Origin: Cryptomeria japonica
Taxonomy: Eukaryota > Streptophyta > Pinopsida > Cupressales > Cupressaceae
Direction of reading: 5' to 3'
DNA length: 64,000 nucleotides
NCBI RefSeq assembly: GCF_030272615.1
Contig: NC_081414.1
Span: 309,689,164-309,753,163, forward strand
Part shown: positions 13,101-25,094 of the stretch, in pieces
How the letters are laid out: the number at the start of each line of letters is the position of its first letter
Position numbering within the stretch: position 1 is the first letter of the stretch
Position numbers and translations under genes: made by a program
Notes under the pieces: generated by a model
Told to the model about the DNA's origin: nothing
The model's database searches: none
The model's input: the letters and a program-made list of their open reading frames with translations, nothing else

Positions 13101-14345
13101 AAACACAGTTCGGATTTCATCAAACGTCCATCACGAAATTGGTAATGAATTTCGATTTAAAAACATAAATTCGATTTAATATAAATCTGTTTTCAATGAA
13201 CTCAGTTTTGGGCATCAAGATTCTTGATGGAATTCATCCATTCCTAACACAATCAGGGGTTTTCAACACCATACAGCAATGAGGAACAAGAAAGTTTCCA
13301 GCCAAATTCAAATGGACAATCAATTGGTTTTCCAATAACAAATTCGGAATCCTACCTGAATACGCAATCCTGGAATGCCTGAGGGAGAGCCCACCTGCCA
13401 GATCCCAAAATCCTCCAATTTCCATTCCCAACCAAAAACTCTACCAAAATTGTCCATCCTCTCCAAATTTCCCAAATTGGGTTATATGGAAGAGTTCACC
13501 CCAAAAATTTCTATTTTTGGAATTTAAAACTTTATTTACAATTAATTCCTCAAAATTTTATCCTTTTCTACTAGCAACAATATAACTTGCTTTATCAATT
13601 CAAAATTCGATTTTCTCAATTAATCAAATTTAGCCGTTCAAATTTAATAATCCAACAGAATACAATCAATCTATTGCGATAATAAAAACAAACTTTCTTT
13701 TTCGACAGCATATATAAATAATGCATTTAATATTCAAAACAGTCATAATTCAAATTTACTTCCAATTTAAAATAGGCAATTCAATAACAACGAAAAACGC
13801 ATAACGGATTCTCAATCAATTTAATCCATTAATCTTCACTGCACAAACGCATAAATACTCAAAATAATGCTAAGGACTAATTAATCAATTTACCAACACA
13901 CCAAGCACGCAAACCGAGGAAGTCAACCAAACAGACGACTCGCAAACCCAAACAAGAAGGGATTACCGACGACGACTGGCGATGCTCACTAGAGCACGCC
14001 TAAGGCCGACTAAGGTCCTACGACCACCTAATCCGACTCTAAGGATAAAAAAAATATGCTCAAACCTGCAGAACCAGGTGACGACGAACCTCGCACTCAT
14101 GCGACTTCGTACCTGAAATCTCCTGCAACAAAAGATCATACATGCATACATTTATAAAATCTAATGAAAGCGTTAGTCCGATACTAAAATCACGAAATAG
14201 GTACACTGAATAACCTGCATACAACTAGTGAGAAAATCACATCAACAACGATGCGTAAAATCAACATCTAACTGAAATCATTATATCAAGATAACTAATC
14301 ACGATTAAACCCAGGTTAGAGATCGATTACGATAGGGGTACTACA
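10159..14345. mobile_element. Insertion X: 4.2-kb apparent solo LTR
   Basis: X begins TGTAATGCCCC and ends with the complement of TGTAGTACCCC, giving TG...CA ends with an 11-bp imperfect inverted repeat. TGATT lies immediately on both sides, while the uninterrupted 3' LTR of D has one TGATT at the same point. No protein domain, internal LTR pair, PBS or PPT was seen. The best reading is a solo LTR of a family with exceptionally long LTRs. A non-autonomous element is the alternative. Orientation is undetermined. CpG appears more frequent here than in the surrounding sequence. Confidence 0.75.
12690..12960. other. GC-rich island inside X
   Basis: About 270 bp of very GC- and CpG-rich sequence in otherwise AT-rich DNA. 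It opens with a hairpin at 12704-12728 (11-bp perfect arms around AGGGTTAGGGC, 3-nt loop). It also contains two close copies of CCCTGCGGCCACCG. Long open frames cross it on both strands, but they are Pro/Arg/Ala-rich products of base composition and show no domain. It could be the promoter/5' UTR part of the long LTR. Confidence 0.5.
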
Positions 14346-14649
14346 TGATTGATCAAATTAGTTGTCTAATTAGTTAACTCGGTTAAATCATCAATCATCT
14401 TTTTTAACTCAAAATCAGCTTTTTATGACTAATCCATCGATTCAGTCATCTCCCTAGTCTATTCAGTTTACTAATCAATCAAATGAGTTTACTAGCCAAT
14501 CTATTGAGTTCACTCTCCAATCAATCCTGTTAACATATCAATCTATTGAGTTAACAAATCAATCATGACTAGTTCACTGATCAATCAATTTTATTTATCT
14601 ATCAATCAACACTTGAGTTCTATTTCTCACCCCCTTTGTGTTGAAAACC

Positions 14650-14657
14650 TATAAATT
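14650..14657 (+). promoter_or_regulatory. TATA box in 5' LTR of D
   Basis: TATAAATT is followed by AT-rich initiator-like sequence and lies about 280 bp before the LTR end. The same TATAAATT is preserved in the 3' LTR at 30797-30804. This is the likely core promoter of the element. Confidence 0.55.
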
Positions 14658-14939
14658 CAACATCATTTTCTCAATTCAAGCTAGAGTCAGAGAATCAGAG
14701 TCTTCAAAATATTTGTATGCGGGAAATTGGTGCAATACCTAAGAACCACCAACCACTCAAATAGGAGAAGAACAATGGAAGCAAAGATGCAGAATGAGGG
14801 AGTCTTTACTTGAATTCATTTCTCGTTTTGTATTGATTTTCATTGATTATGTTTAATGTTTGTTAATTAGTTGAGAATTGGTGATTTGTTCTTATTTGCT
14901 AATTAGCTTAATACATATGATATTCAGGCGTAGAAACAA

Positions 14940-14957
14940 TGGTGAACCCAATGTGAA
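14940..14957 (+). other. Primer-binding site of D
   Basis: One base after the LTR terminus CA comes TGGTGAACCCAATGTGA, which begins with the TGG complementary to a tRNA CCA end. It is absent after the 3' LTR, as expected. I cannot name the tRNA; it is not the Met-type TGGTATCAGAGC. Confidence 0.65.
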
Positions 14958-17234
14958 TCATGCTAACCTTATTTTTTTTTGTTTTAAATGACTTTGCAGA
15001 TCTGTGCATGAAACAAGATCCAAATTTCACACTTGATTAATCAGAAATTCACAATTGCCAGTATTACACCGCAATTGCTAGCATAATACATTGCAATTGA
15101 TTAGTCATTGCACCACAATTGCAAAAGTGTCTCGCAATTTCCATAGAGATTTGCAAAATTGAATTGTCTTGTGTCATTTCTTCATTATCTAGTCTTGCGC
15201 ACCTAACCCAGAAATTTCATCAAATTCTCGAAATTTCAATTTTGCATATAAAATGTATCTAATCCAATGGTAGGAAACGTGACTTTCATAATTTCAAGTG
15301 CAAGGAAGGCAAAACAACATAGGAGACAACAAATGACATATCAAAGACTCTTAAAGGTAGAAAGGGAGCTCCGTGAAATTGAAGAAAAAGAGGAGATTGC
15401 TCAATATCATTGAAATATCCACCATTTCTTAACCAAGTACAAATTTTACGATGACATTTATGAGGGACAATATCATTGCAAAATAACCCTTCTATCTTCT
15501 GTCGTTTTCTGTTGTTTTAAAAAATTCAAAATTCAATTTTATCTATTTTTATTATTTTTACTGATGAGCAATTGATCTTATATCAATTCACAATTGATCA
15601 GTCATCACATTGCAATTGCTTAAATATTTTTTCACAATTGATGATATATCAATTTGTAGTTGATCTAACATAAATTCACATTTGCTCTGTAGGTAAGTTG
15701 CAATTGTTAGATTAAATTTTTCTCTTGCTGTCATGTTTCAGTTATCGAAATATCAAAATATCTTTCTGTCTGTAAAAAGACAAAACTCTGTAATTGGAAA
15801 ATTAGGCTGGATAGCCCACCATGTGCTTATTAACATCATTTTTTGCAGAGGTAGCTTAGAAACACTTCAATTTGGTGCTAATAAAATAAACCACAAACAA
15901 ACTTGTCTTCTATTTCACAATTGTGATGAAGGTTAAAATTGAACCCCGTGATTTTTTGGAGCAACATCTCCAAATAGATTAGAAAGTCATTGCGATAAAA
16001 AGTTAAAAAGAACTCTTGTTTTTCGTGTCTTCGAAGGAATAGGTAATATGCTCTCCCCTTCAATGCGTGATAAAAAATCCAGACTCTCTTCTTTAATGCT
16101 TTCATTTACTTTTTGCAATTAAATCCTTTAGAAGGCTTGCCCTCCCGAGTTTCCCTTAGGGAGCCATTAAGGTTGGTGAGAGAGGAATGACCTAAGTGGC
16201 AACAGATAAAGCCAAGTAATCCAAGTCACTATAAATAAATACGTATGTGATAAAAATCATATGTGATGAGTGTTACATGTTGTCACAACGACATTATGCC
16301 TCCCTCAGTGCCTATATGCGTTAAAATCTATAGAGCGTAACCTCTATAGATTGGGAGACCTCCCTCAACGGAGTGTAAAACGCTATTGATTGTGACCACT
16401 CAAATAGAACCATGTCTAAACACCATAGAAATTAGAAGCAAAAATAAGTCAGTAACCAGACACTTGTTTTATCACAGTGCAAGGGTGGGGAAGAATCTGC
16501 CCCTAAGACACTCACCATATATCTCCTAGGATAACAGACCAATTGAGGAGAAATCTTCTTTAGTCTAATTTCCAGAAAAAGGCAAAAAAATGAGCACACC
16601 CTAGGGTGTGACAGGGTTGTTTGAGCTGACGGAGTATCAAGATGTGGGTTGTGGTAATACTTGTGACCTTTTGACCTTAGGAGAGTTTGTCTGATGTGAT
16701 ATCGAATTTCCCCAATATATCAAGAACAAAAATGAGATCTTGAGAAAGATCCCAACATTCATGGAAATTTGAAAAATAAAATTCCTTAAACAAATGTTCT
16801 TTTCATGGTTTTATTCTTTTGATGTGATTGTTGTGTCCTTTGCTACACTTCGACAAATTCAAAACATTATAGGAAACAAATCACAACCTCAACAAAGTCA
16901 AGCTTCAGTGTTCAACAAAATCGAGCAAAAACCTTAACAAAGTTTCACTGTTCAACAAGATCAAACAAAACCTCAACAAAGTTAATTGTCAACATTAACA
17001 CCAATGTCAGATCCAAACCTTTGCACAAATTCAAAGATGATATACATGTTAATTTCAAGTGATCTTAGGTCCTAGGCATTCAATTCATGTAGATGTACAA
17101 TTAGAATCATCACACAAAGTCTTGGCACAAGTCATTTCATCAAGTTGTCATTCACTCACTTAAGATTTAGTGTTGCATTAGAGTATAGGAATCATACCTA
17201 AGTCCATGGATATTAGAGGAGACAGATAATTTAA
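14958..17234 (+). other. Long 5' leader of element D
   Basis: No coding domain is visible. From 15050 to 15720 the word GCAATTG or CAATTG recurs many times. There is a perfect 11-bp inverted repeat at 16325-16352 with a 6-nt loop, and a perfect 16-bp palindrome at 16595-16610 (CACACCCTAGGGTGTG). From 16860 to 17000 a CTCAACAAAGT motif is repeated three or four times. Confidence 0.55.
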
Positions 17235-17480
17235 TTCGAACAACCCAATCTTGGGCCAAACAATGAATTAGAAATAATTGATGGTTTAGATAGCCTCACT
17301 TGCGAAGTAAGAGTCAATCGTGCCCAATATGAAATAGTTGAGGCCATCATAGATGATGAAATCCAGAAGTTTGTTCATCTTGATGAGAAACTAAGGAAAA
17401 AGATACAAAGAGTAGCTCAGAAAGAAGCCATTAGACAATTCGTAGAAAAGATCATAGAAACATTTCTCAAACCTTGTTAA
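17235..17480 (+). pseudogene. Small leader ORF of D, first copy (start lost)
   Basis: About 81 codons are open between a TAA immediately upstream and a TAA at 17478-17480. The product starts EQPNLGPNNE and is acidic and helical. It is a tandem paralogue of the ORF at 17527-17805, sharing EQPNLGPNN, LEII-GL, QY-IV and an IDD motif. No initiating ATG remains in this copy. The function is unknown. Extra ORFs upstream of gag are known from some plant Ty3/gypsy lineages. Confidence 0.5.
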
Positions 17481-17526
17481 AAAAACAAAGTGTCAATCAT
17501 TTCTAGGGCATAGTAGTCTTCAACGT

Positions 17527-17805
17527 ATGGGTCTAAAAACAAACAATAAATTCCCATTTGAACAACCCAATCTTGGGCCAAACAACGTTCAATTAGAAAT
17601 AATTAACGGTTTGAATATTCTTGTTGAGGAATTAATAGTTGATCAAGACCAATACGCCATAGTCCAAGTTGTCATAGATGATAAAGTTTGGAAGTCAGTA
17701 CAAATAGACGTAGACCTCGAAAATCGAATCAAAGAAGAGGCAGAATTTGAAGCTTTTCGACAATACATTGAAAATCTTGTGTTCAAATTTCGAAATCCTC
17801 TATAG
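17527..17805 (+). CDS. Small leader ORF of D, second copy
   Basis: An intact 92-codon frame from ATG to TAG. Its body aligns with the first copy about 320 bp upstream. Both copies keep a coding-like pattern: substitutions leave the frame open and keep hydrophobic and acidic positions. The protein is acidic with a Glu-rich C-terminal helix, and has no signal peptide or membrane segment. I do not recognise the family. It lies between the leader and gag of D and is presumably part of the element. Confidence 0.5.
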   Translation: MGLKTNNKFPFEQPNLGPNNVQLEIINGLNILVEELIVDQDQYAIVQVVIDDKVWKSVQIDVDLENRIKEEAEFEAFRQYIENLVFKFRNPL

Positions 17806-17939
17806 CAAGTCATCATTCATAGATTGCATTGTCTACACTTTAGTCTTTAGGAAGTCATATAAGAATACTTAGCTACATTTAATTGAATCTTGCATACACA
17901 TCTTACAAAATCAAGATCACTTTGGAACAATATTCATGC

Positions 17940-19442
17940 CATTAGCACGTGCTCAAAAGGAAAAACTCTAGATGGATCCTAACAATGATCCCTTGGTTAA
18001 CCCCACATGGAATATGGATCTATCCACACAACAACAAGCACAAGGTCACACACCCACAACACTATCAACAAACACAAATAGGATGCCTTCCATTGATGAA
18101 TACAACATAATTTGACAAAAAAAGAATTGGAAGTAGCCCAACAAGATCTCGCGACACTTATGATTCTCAATGCTCTCATCAATAATGATAGAGACAAATA
18201 TCTCACTCTCTTAGTCCAGAATGGGGCCAAGTTACCTCCAGGGGTAGACATTCAGCGATATTATTGCAAGGTGTAACATTAAATCAAAATATACCTCAAA
18301 TGCCTATTGCAACACAGACTAAAGCACTAGTTGCTACATCAACGCAAGGTATATCTCAAAGTGCCCATATGGCTACAACCTCAGCACAATCAACCATGGC
18401 ATCAACCCTCAATTTCAATTGGTTCCACCTACAGTAGCCAGAATGTGAATCAAGGGACAACTAACTCAGGTCAGCCTAATGTCAGTCCACAATTTGCATA
18501 CTTTACACTACCTAGTGGAACTTATGGTGCACAGTTACCTGGTCAGTCTACATTTCAACAATCTCAAAGGTACTCAAATACTATCCCTTTTGTGGGAAAC
18601 ACTCATTAATTCAATACACCATTGACCCGAACAGAGATCCCGACCCACCAAATGGAGAACCTGCAGAAGCAAATGGCTAGCATACAAGCAATTAATGATA
18701 AAAAAGAGCTACACAATGGAGGACCTCTGTCCATATACTTTTGATAAAAAGTTATATATGCCACCATTTCCCCCACATTTTGAAACTCCAAAGTTTGACA
18801 AGTATAGAGGGAAAGGTGATTCTCGAGATCATGTCAAAGAATTCTTCACGGCATGTATTGAAGTAGCTCACAATGATACATACTTAATGAGGCTATTTCC
18901 CAAAGGTCTTGGAGGGATAACATTGGAATGGTTTTCACACCTTCCACCTAAAATTACTTCGTGGGGGGAATTGGCTGAGTTATTTATATCTAACTTTGCC
19001 TTCAACATAGATAATCCAGTTACCTTAATGGATTTATTTGCAACAAAGCAAAAAGAAGGTGAAACTTTCGCCACATTCTTGCAAAGATGGAAAGGCCTAT
19101 ATTGTAAATGCAATGCCTGAAGAATTTTAAAGACATAACAAAAAAAGGCATCAAATGTGAGAGATGCCTATTAGAACAAGGGATACTGAAACACCACAAA
19201 GATAGTGGACCGACCACCAGTACAAACAATGAAAGGTCAAATTTTTTGTCTAGGAACAAAAATGTCACCAACGATGGAGTTGTTGATGCACGTGTTGTAA
19301 ACGGAGCTCAACCAACAGTATCTCTACAAGGACCAGCTGATTTTGCCAATAAGAACTAGTCTCAGAAAAACAACACCAATGCACTACAGTCAAACAATCC
19401 AAGGCCACCAAGGATAGTCACAAGACAACAAGTTGCAACAAA
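17940..19442 (+). pseudogene. gag of element D (decayed)
   Basis: The clearest part is 18695-19120, which encodes a retrotransposon gag core starting PPFPPHFETPKFDKY. It continues with typical wording: DHVKEFFTACIE, GITLEWFSHLPP, and FATFLQRWKGLY before a TGA. Upstream (17970-18690) a Gln/Thr/Pro-rich N-terminal part is broken among frames. Downstream (19120-19442) the frame is shifted and includes a degenerate Cys/His region. That region leads into CNKLKNLIQDLIDQGDI, the same zinc-finger-linked signature seen in element A. Gag would form the particle; this copy cannot encode an intact one. Confidence 0.8.
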
Positions 19443-20480
19443 TTGAAAAATCTCATCCAAGATCTCATTGATCAAGGTGACATTACTGTGGATACCAATA
19501 AGGCACCAAACATGGATCATACCATTTTTAAGGATCCTTTCATCAAATATGACAAAGGAAAGGCTTCTAGTTCTAATGCACAAAACAATACTGCCAATTA
19601 TACCAATGACACATTTGACTATGCAATAAACACACTAAACGCAGTAGATGAAATGGTAGCTACAATCACAAAGAATCTTAAAAGCAAACATTGTGTTGTT
19701 ATCACTAGAAGGTCAAAGGTAACATTACAAGGGGTGCCTTCAAACCCCCCTTCAATAACTAGAAACTACAATGTGGTGGATCAGTTGAAGCGAACTCTAG
19801 CCCAGATTTCATTACTTGAGTTATTGTGCATCTCGCCGACTCATAAGGCAGTCTTGGACAAAACCTTACAAGATTCAATTGTTGCTAGAGATATTGATGA
19901 GAACACATTCCAATCCATGGTTGGAAACTTGGTAGCTTCAAAGGTCACATTCATTGAACATGATGTACCTACAGACCAACCCATGCATAATTATCCCTTG
20001 CACTTGGAAGCTTTGGTTGACCAAAAGAAGGTTCGAAGTGTACTTATAGATAGTGGAGCTGGCCTTAATATATGCACACTACATTTGATCAAAGCTTTAG
20101 GACATTCTGAACATTATATTGATTCTACCAAGAGAATCAATATCAAACCCTATGATGACGAGGAGCCCCCCTCTAAGGGTGTAGTGACTTTACCAGTACA
20201 AGTGGGACCAATTACAACAGACATCACCTTTCAAGTCCTAGACAGAGAATTGGGGTACAATATGCTATTAGGTTGCCCATGGATACATACAATGCAAGTA
20301 GTACCATCAACTTTTCACCAATGTGTAAAGTTCCCATACAATGGCATAGAGATCACTGTCCATGGTGACCCAAACCCTTTTCAACACTGTAATTATTTAA
20401 GGGCAAGCATAGACAATCAAGTACCAAACAATGAGGATGCCTCACTTCACTTGCAAATGGAATCATTATCAATTAGATAA
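19443..20480 (+). pseudogene. Protease region of element D
   Basis: An uninterrupted stretch of 345 codons. Residues 1-20 complete the gag tail (IQDLIDQGDI). A retropepsin-like aspartic protease follows, with the catalytic LIDSGAGLNIC at about residues 201-211 and the downstream GYNMLLGCPWIH near 271-282. DSG rather than DTG is normal for many plant Ty3/gypsy elements. The reading phase is the same as for the G-patch and RT segments, so this was one polyprotein, now cut by in-frame stops (20478 and others). The domain itself looks intact. Confidence 0.85.
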
Positions 20481-20747
20481 ACAAAGAAAAATACACCAAC
20501 CACATCTTCTTTGCAAATTAAGGAAGTTGGTTGTTGAGAATATTCCATTTTGAGTACCTCAGATGGCAAACAACCATCTTTTTCTCCCAGGTCTTTTGGG
20601 AAGCCTCAAAACACAACAATGAAGCAAGATAAAGGAAAAGAGATAGTGAAGTGCTTAGATTCATGCTCTTTCATTAGATGGGGAGACTTACAAGAAGAAT
20701 CTCTAAGTGAAGATATCAATCACTAGATATACAAAGAAGAAGATGAC

Positions 20748-21365
20748 ATGGCAGTACCCAGGTTGCCTCTACATCAATATGGCAACGGCTTCAAGATGTT
20801 ACAAAAATATGGCTATGATGGCACCATAGGATTGGGACTACAAAAGCAAGGAATATTAGAACCTATTTTGCCACATGAAAACCCAAAGAATCAAGGCTTG
20901 GGATATAGACATGTGCCACAAATAACAAAAGCCAGACAACGTTCATTAGATATACTGAACAAGCCTAGGTTACCCTCAGAATACATACCTCTGAATTGGT
21001 CATCAACAATAATGCATTCCTCTTCATCTCAAAAAAGAAAGAGAGCACCAACATCTCCTATCATGGAATCAGATGGTGAAGACATGAGGCAACTTCTACA
21101 AGAAACTAGCACAAAGATATCTAGCAGTACAATACCTGAAACATCTGCACAAGCAAACATGGTAGTAGATATAGGCTTAACACCAGTAGATGAGCCAAAT
21201 CCTTGGTTGCTATCAATAATTTTCCCAAGGGAAACAACTTTAGCTCCTCCATTTGAGTCAGATGAAGAAAGACTGCAAAGACCGATACCAAGCTTAAGAA
21301 GGGTATCCACAATACAAAGAAGATCCAGTAATCTACAACAAACTCAGTTACAAGAACAAGAGTAG
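20748..21365 (+). pseudogene. G-patch domain segment of element D polyprotein
   Basis: Residues of about 12-54 fit the G-patch consensus: GNGFKMLQKYGYDG, then GLGLQKQGI and a closing GLGYRH. G-patch modules bind RNA or RNA helicases and occur directly after protease in betaretroviruses and in some plant Ty3/gypsy polyproteins. The remaining 150 residues are Ser/Thr/Glu-rich linker without a recognised fold. It is in phase with protease and RT, bounded by a stop upstream and a TAG at 21363-21365. Confidence 0.8.
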
Positions 21366-23187
21366 ATGAGTGACACAGAATCAAAAAGTGAAACATACAT
21401 AGAAAGTATCATAGATTATCATAATTATAAATTCCCATCTGATAATGAAGAAAACCCACCACCGATTTATGATGAGGACACATCAGGTCGTAACCAAGTA
21501 TGCATGATATCAAGATCTTCTATGACAACAGGAAACAAATACTTACCCCTTATATGTCCATATTTAATTGACTGGGGGCAAAAAGGAAAGCCACAATTAG
21601 ATTGGTTTCAAAATGATGAAGCCATAGCTGAATTGTTGGGTGCAAGGGATGGACTCCCTTATAATGATCACAAAGTTGGCTTTGCAGTAGATTTAGATAG
21701 AGCTGCATATTTTGGAGAAGCAAGCTCCTCTCCTACTCAAGAAAATGATAATAAAGAAGAACACATAATGGATGCTCTACCTATTGATAAAGAACAATTA
21801 ACATTATTGGTAGAAGAAACTAAGGAAATCAACATCGGTGATGCTAAGAAAGTTCGTAACATTCACCTAGCAAAATCCCTAAATCCAATAGAAAAAGAGA
21901 AATTTATCAAATTCTTTAAGAAAAGACCAATAAATTTTGCATGGTCTTATGTAGATATGCCTGTATTAGACCCTGACTTGGCCTTACATCACTTGCCATT
22001 GCTTCCAGGAGTAAAACCATATAAGCAAAAGCTCAGGAAGATGCACCCTCACATAGCCTTGTTAGTCAAAATTGAGCTACAAATATTTTTAGATGTGGGT
22101 TTCATTAGGCCCATAGACTATGCTTAATGGATTTCAAATATAGTCCCGGTATCCAAGCATACTGGAGGTATCAAGATCTGCACCAACTTCAAAGATCTCA
22201 ACAAGGCTTGCCCAAAAGATGACTTTCCACTCCCTAACATAGACGTCATAGTGGACTTGACAACTAGAAATGAAATGCTATCACTTATGGATGGTTTTTC
22301 TGGTTATAATCAAATCAAAATTGCACTAGAAGACCAACCAAAAACAACATTCACTTGTCCATGGGGAACATATTGCTGGAATGTGGTGCCATTCGACCTT
22401 AAAAATGCAAGAGCCATTTATCAAAGGGAAACGACCACCTTATTACATGACATGATACACACAATCATGGAGGATTATGTAGATGACTTGCTAGCAAAGT
22501 CCAACACAAGAGATAGTCATCTAGACATATTGGCTAGGATCTTTGATAGACTTGAGCAATATAATGTAAGACTCAGTCTAAAAAAATGTGTCTTTGGAGT
22601 AACATCCGACAAACTCTTGGGCTTCATTGTATCCAATTGCAGCATTGAGATAGATCTAGAGAAAGTGAAAGCTATTTTAGACATGCCATCACTTGCTATG
22701 ATCAAGCAACTCAGAAGTCTACAAGGCAAATTCCAACCTATAAGGCATTTCATTGCCCAATTGGCAAAAAAGTGCCAACCATTTCAACATCTTTTAAAGA
22801 AAGGCACCACATTCAAATGGACACAACAATGCCAAGAGGCATTCAAGACACTAAAAGAATATCTTTTGTCCACACCAATCTTGGTTCCACCCATGCATGG
22901 GAAACCATTACTCATGTATATAGCTGCAACAAACTCCTCCTTAGGTGCTCTCCTAGCACAACATGATGAACAAGGAAAAGAGAGAGATGTCTACTACATC
23001 AGTAGAACACTCATTGGGTATGAAATCAACTACACACAAATAGAAAGAGCATATATTGCAGTAGTTTTTGCATCACAAAAATTGAGACATTATATGTTGA
23101 GTCATAAAGTACAACTCATTGCACAATTTGATCTACTCAAGTACCCGATGAATAGAGCAGCTAACCGGAAGACTTGCAAAGTGGGTC
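21366..23187 (+). pseudogene. Reverse transcriptase of element D
   Basis: An acidic linker (21366-21990) leads into the RT domain: LRKMHPHIALLVKIE at the N-terminal fingers, ICTNFKDLNKACPKDDFPLP, LMDGFSGYNQI (motif A aspartate), and the catalytic YVDDLLAKS near 22475-22500. A connection region follows with the usual PLLMYIAATNSSLGALLAQ. All three catalytic aspartates are present. A TAA at 22125-22127 replaces the codon before WIS, and a frameshift near 23160 separates RT from RNase H. As it stands the copy is inactive, though little else is lost. Confidence 0.9.
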
Positions 23188-23901
23188 ATGATACTTAGTG
23201 AATTTGACATTAAATATATCAATAGAAAAGCCATAAAAGGACAAATCATAGCAGATCAACTTGCAGAAGCACCCTTACAAGATAATCATCCAATGGTGAT
23301 AGATTTTCCAGATGAATCAGTATTTGCACTATCAACACAAACACATTGGAAATTATTCTTTGATGGATCACATACAAATCATGAAGCAGGAGTAGGAATT
23401 CTATTCATAAACCCTCAAGGAGATTCAATTCCCAAATCATTCGAGATTAGCTTCCCTTGCACCAATGACATTGTTGAATATGAAGCCCCAATGCTAGGAC
23501 TACGCATTGCACTGCAATGGAAGATCAAGGACCTGCAGGTCTTTGGAGACTCGCAACTTATTATTAATCAAGTCAACGATGATTATAATACAAAAGATGA
23601 TAAGATAACATTGTACAAACAATTGGTGGAAGAATATATGCAACACTTCACCAATGTCACATTTGAACAGATACCGAGGGTGCAAAATAAGGCAACATAT
23701 GCAATGGCAACAATAGGATCTCTCTTGGATATGCCAAATGATGGAACTCACTTCGAATTTCAAGTGGAACAACTCATTGTCCCAGCTTATGAAATACCAT
23801 CCACTGAATATGTATGTATGATAATAGGACCTGAGTCCCCATGGTACAAAGATATATATGCATACCTTCATGATCAATATATACCTCCTGATCTTTCATG
23901 A
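23188..23901 (+). pseudogene. RNase H of element D
   Basis: The 237-codon frame carries an Ty3/gypsy RNase H. Acidic residues are visible in LFFDGSHTNHEAGVGI, IVEYEAPMLGL and VFGDSQLIINQ, matching the D-E-D series of RNase H. After the domain comes the linker VPAYEIPSTEY that leads to integrase. The segment is one base out of phase with RT and ends in TGA. The homologous segment of element C was the target into which D itself inserted. Confidence 0.88.
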
Positions 23902-25094
23902 AATCAAAGGAAGGCACTCATACGATAATCATAAAAATATTCAATTATTGCTAACACTTTGTATAGAAAAAGTGTAGATAGCACCTTACTCAGATGCCTT
24001 CATGTTGAGGAGGCACAAATCGCCTTAAAAGAAGTTCATGATGGCATATGTGGCGCACATTCTTTTGGACTTGCTCTAGAAAAAACACTGTTGTGAACAA
24101 GTTATTATTGGCCTACAATGGAAAAGGATGCTTACAAGTATGTCCAAAGATGCAAGCAATGCCAAATACATGGGAACCTGATTCATGCACTCACCGCAGA
24201 TCTTCAGCCAATAACATCACCATGGCCATTTTCACAGTGGGGATTAGATCTTGTAGGGAAAATAAACCCTACCTCCTCCAATGGACACAAGTTTATCCCC
24301 ACAACTACAAAATATTTTATAAAATGGGTTGAAGCAATCCCAATGACTTTCACAACAGGAAAGCAAATAGCTAAATTCGTTTCCAATTATATCATTTGCA
24401 GATATGGAGTGCCCATGTGCATTGTAACTGATAATGGACGACCCTTGAAAAATCAAGAAGTAGGTGAAGTTTGTGAACAATTTAACATCCAGCAACGTTT
24501 TGCGATACCCTACTATCCCCAAAGCAATGGACAAGTTGAGGCAACAAACAAAACTATTTTGAAAATATTAAAGAAAGTTGTCAACGACAATGGACGAGAT
24601 TGGCATCTCCAACAGAATCTGGCTCTCTGGGATTATCGAACTAGTGTCCGCACGACAACTGGTACCACACCATTAGCTTTGGTTTATGGTGCAGAAGTTA
24701 TTTTGCCTATCGAGGTAGAATTGTCATCCCTAAGGGTCTCTCTTAAAAACATTATCTCAGAAGAAGACTATAGAGTAGCACGTTTGCAAGAATTAGAATT
24801 CCTAGACAAAAAATGACAAAGCACTCTGAATCATTTGCAAGGATATCAAAATAGAATGAGAAGAAGCTAAAACAAAAGAGTCAACCCACATTCCTTTGAA
24901 ATAAGAGATATCATTCTTAAAGAAAATCAAAGGAATCTCACTCAACACGAAAAACCAGGAAAATTTGAGCCTAACTGGTTAGGTCCTTTTGTCATAACGA
25001 AAGTAATTGGAAACGACACTTAAATTTGCAAACAATGGAGGGGTATTCACTCCCTAGTCCCATTAACAACATGCACCTAAAAAAAGATTACATC
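23902..25094 (+). pseudogene. Integrase of element D
   Basis: It begins with an HHCC zinc-binding region (HDGICGAH near 24030, then RCKQCQIHGN near 24150). The DDE core (24118-24816) follows, with SQWGLDLVG, CIVTDNGRPL and NGQVEATNKTI carrying the three acidic residues. The C-terminal part has a GPF/Y-type motif (FEPNWLGPFVITKV, about 24965-25010). No chromodomain follows. Stops near 23900, 23926 and 24096 and after 24816 interrupt it. It is in phase with RNase H. Confidence 0.88.

Larger units (their letters stand above)
9617..14938 (+). repeat. 5' LTR of element D (interrupted by X)
   Basis: The LTR consists of 9617-10158 and 14346-14938. With X and one TSD copy removed it is about 1130 bp, against 1129 bp for the 3' LTR at 29957-31085. 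The two copies are co-linear and very similar by eye. Confidence 0.9.
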
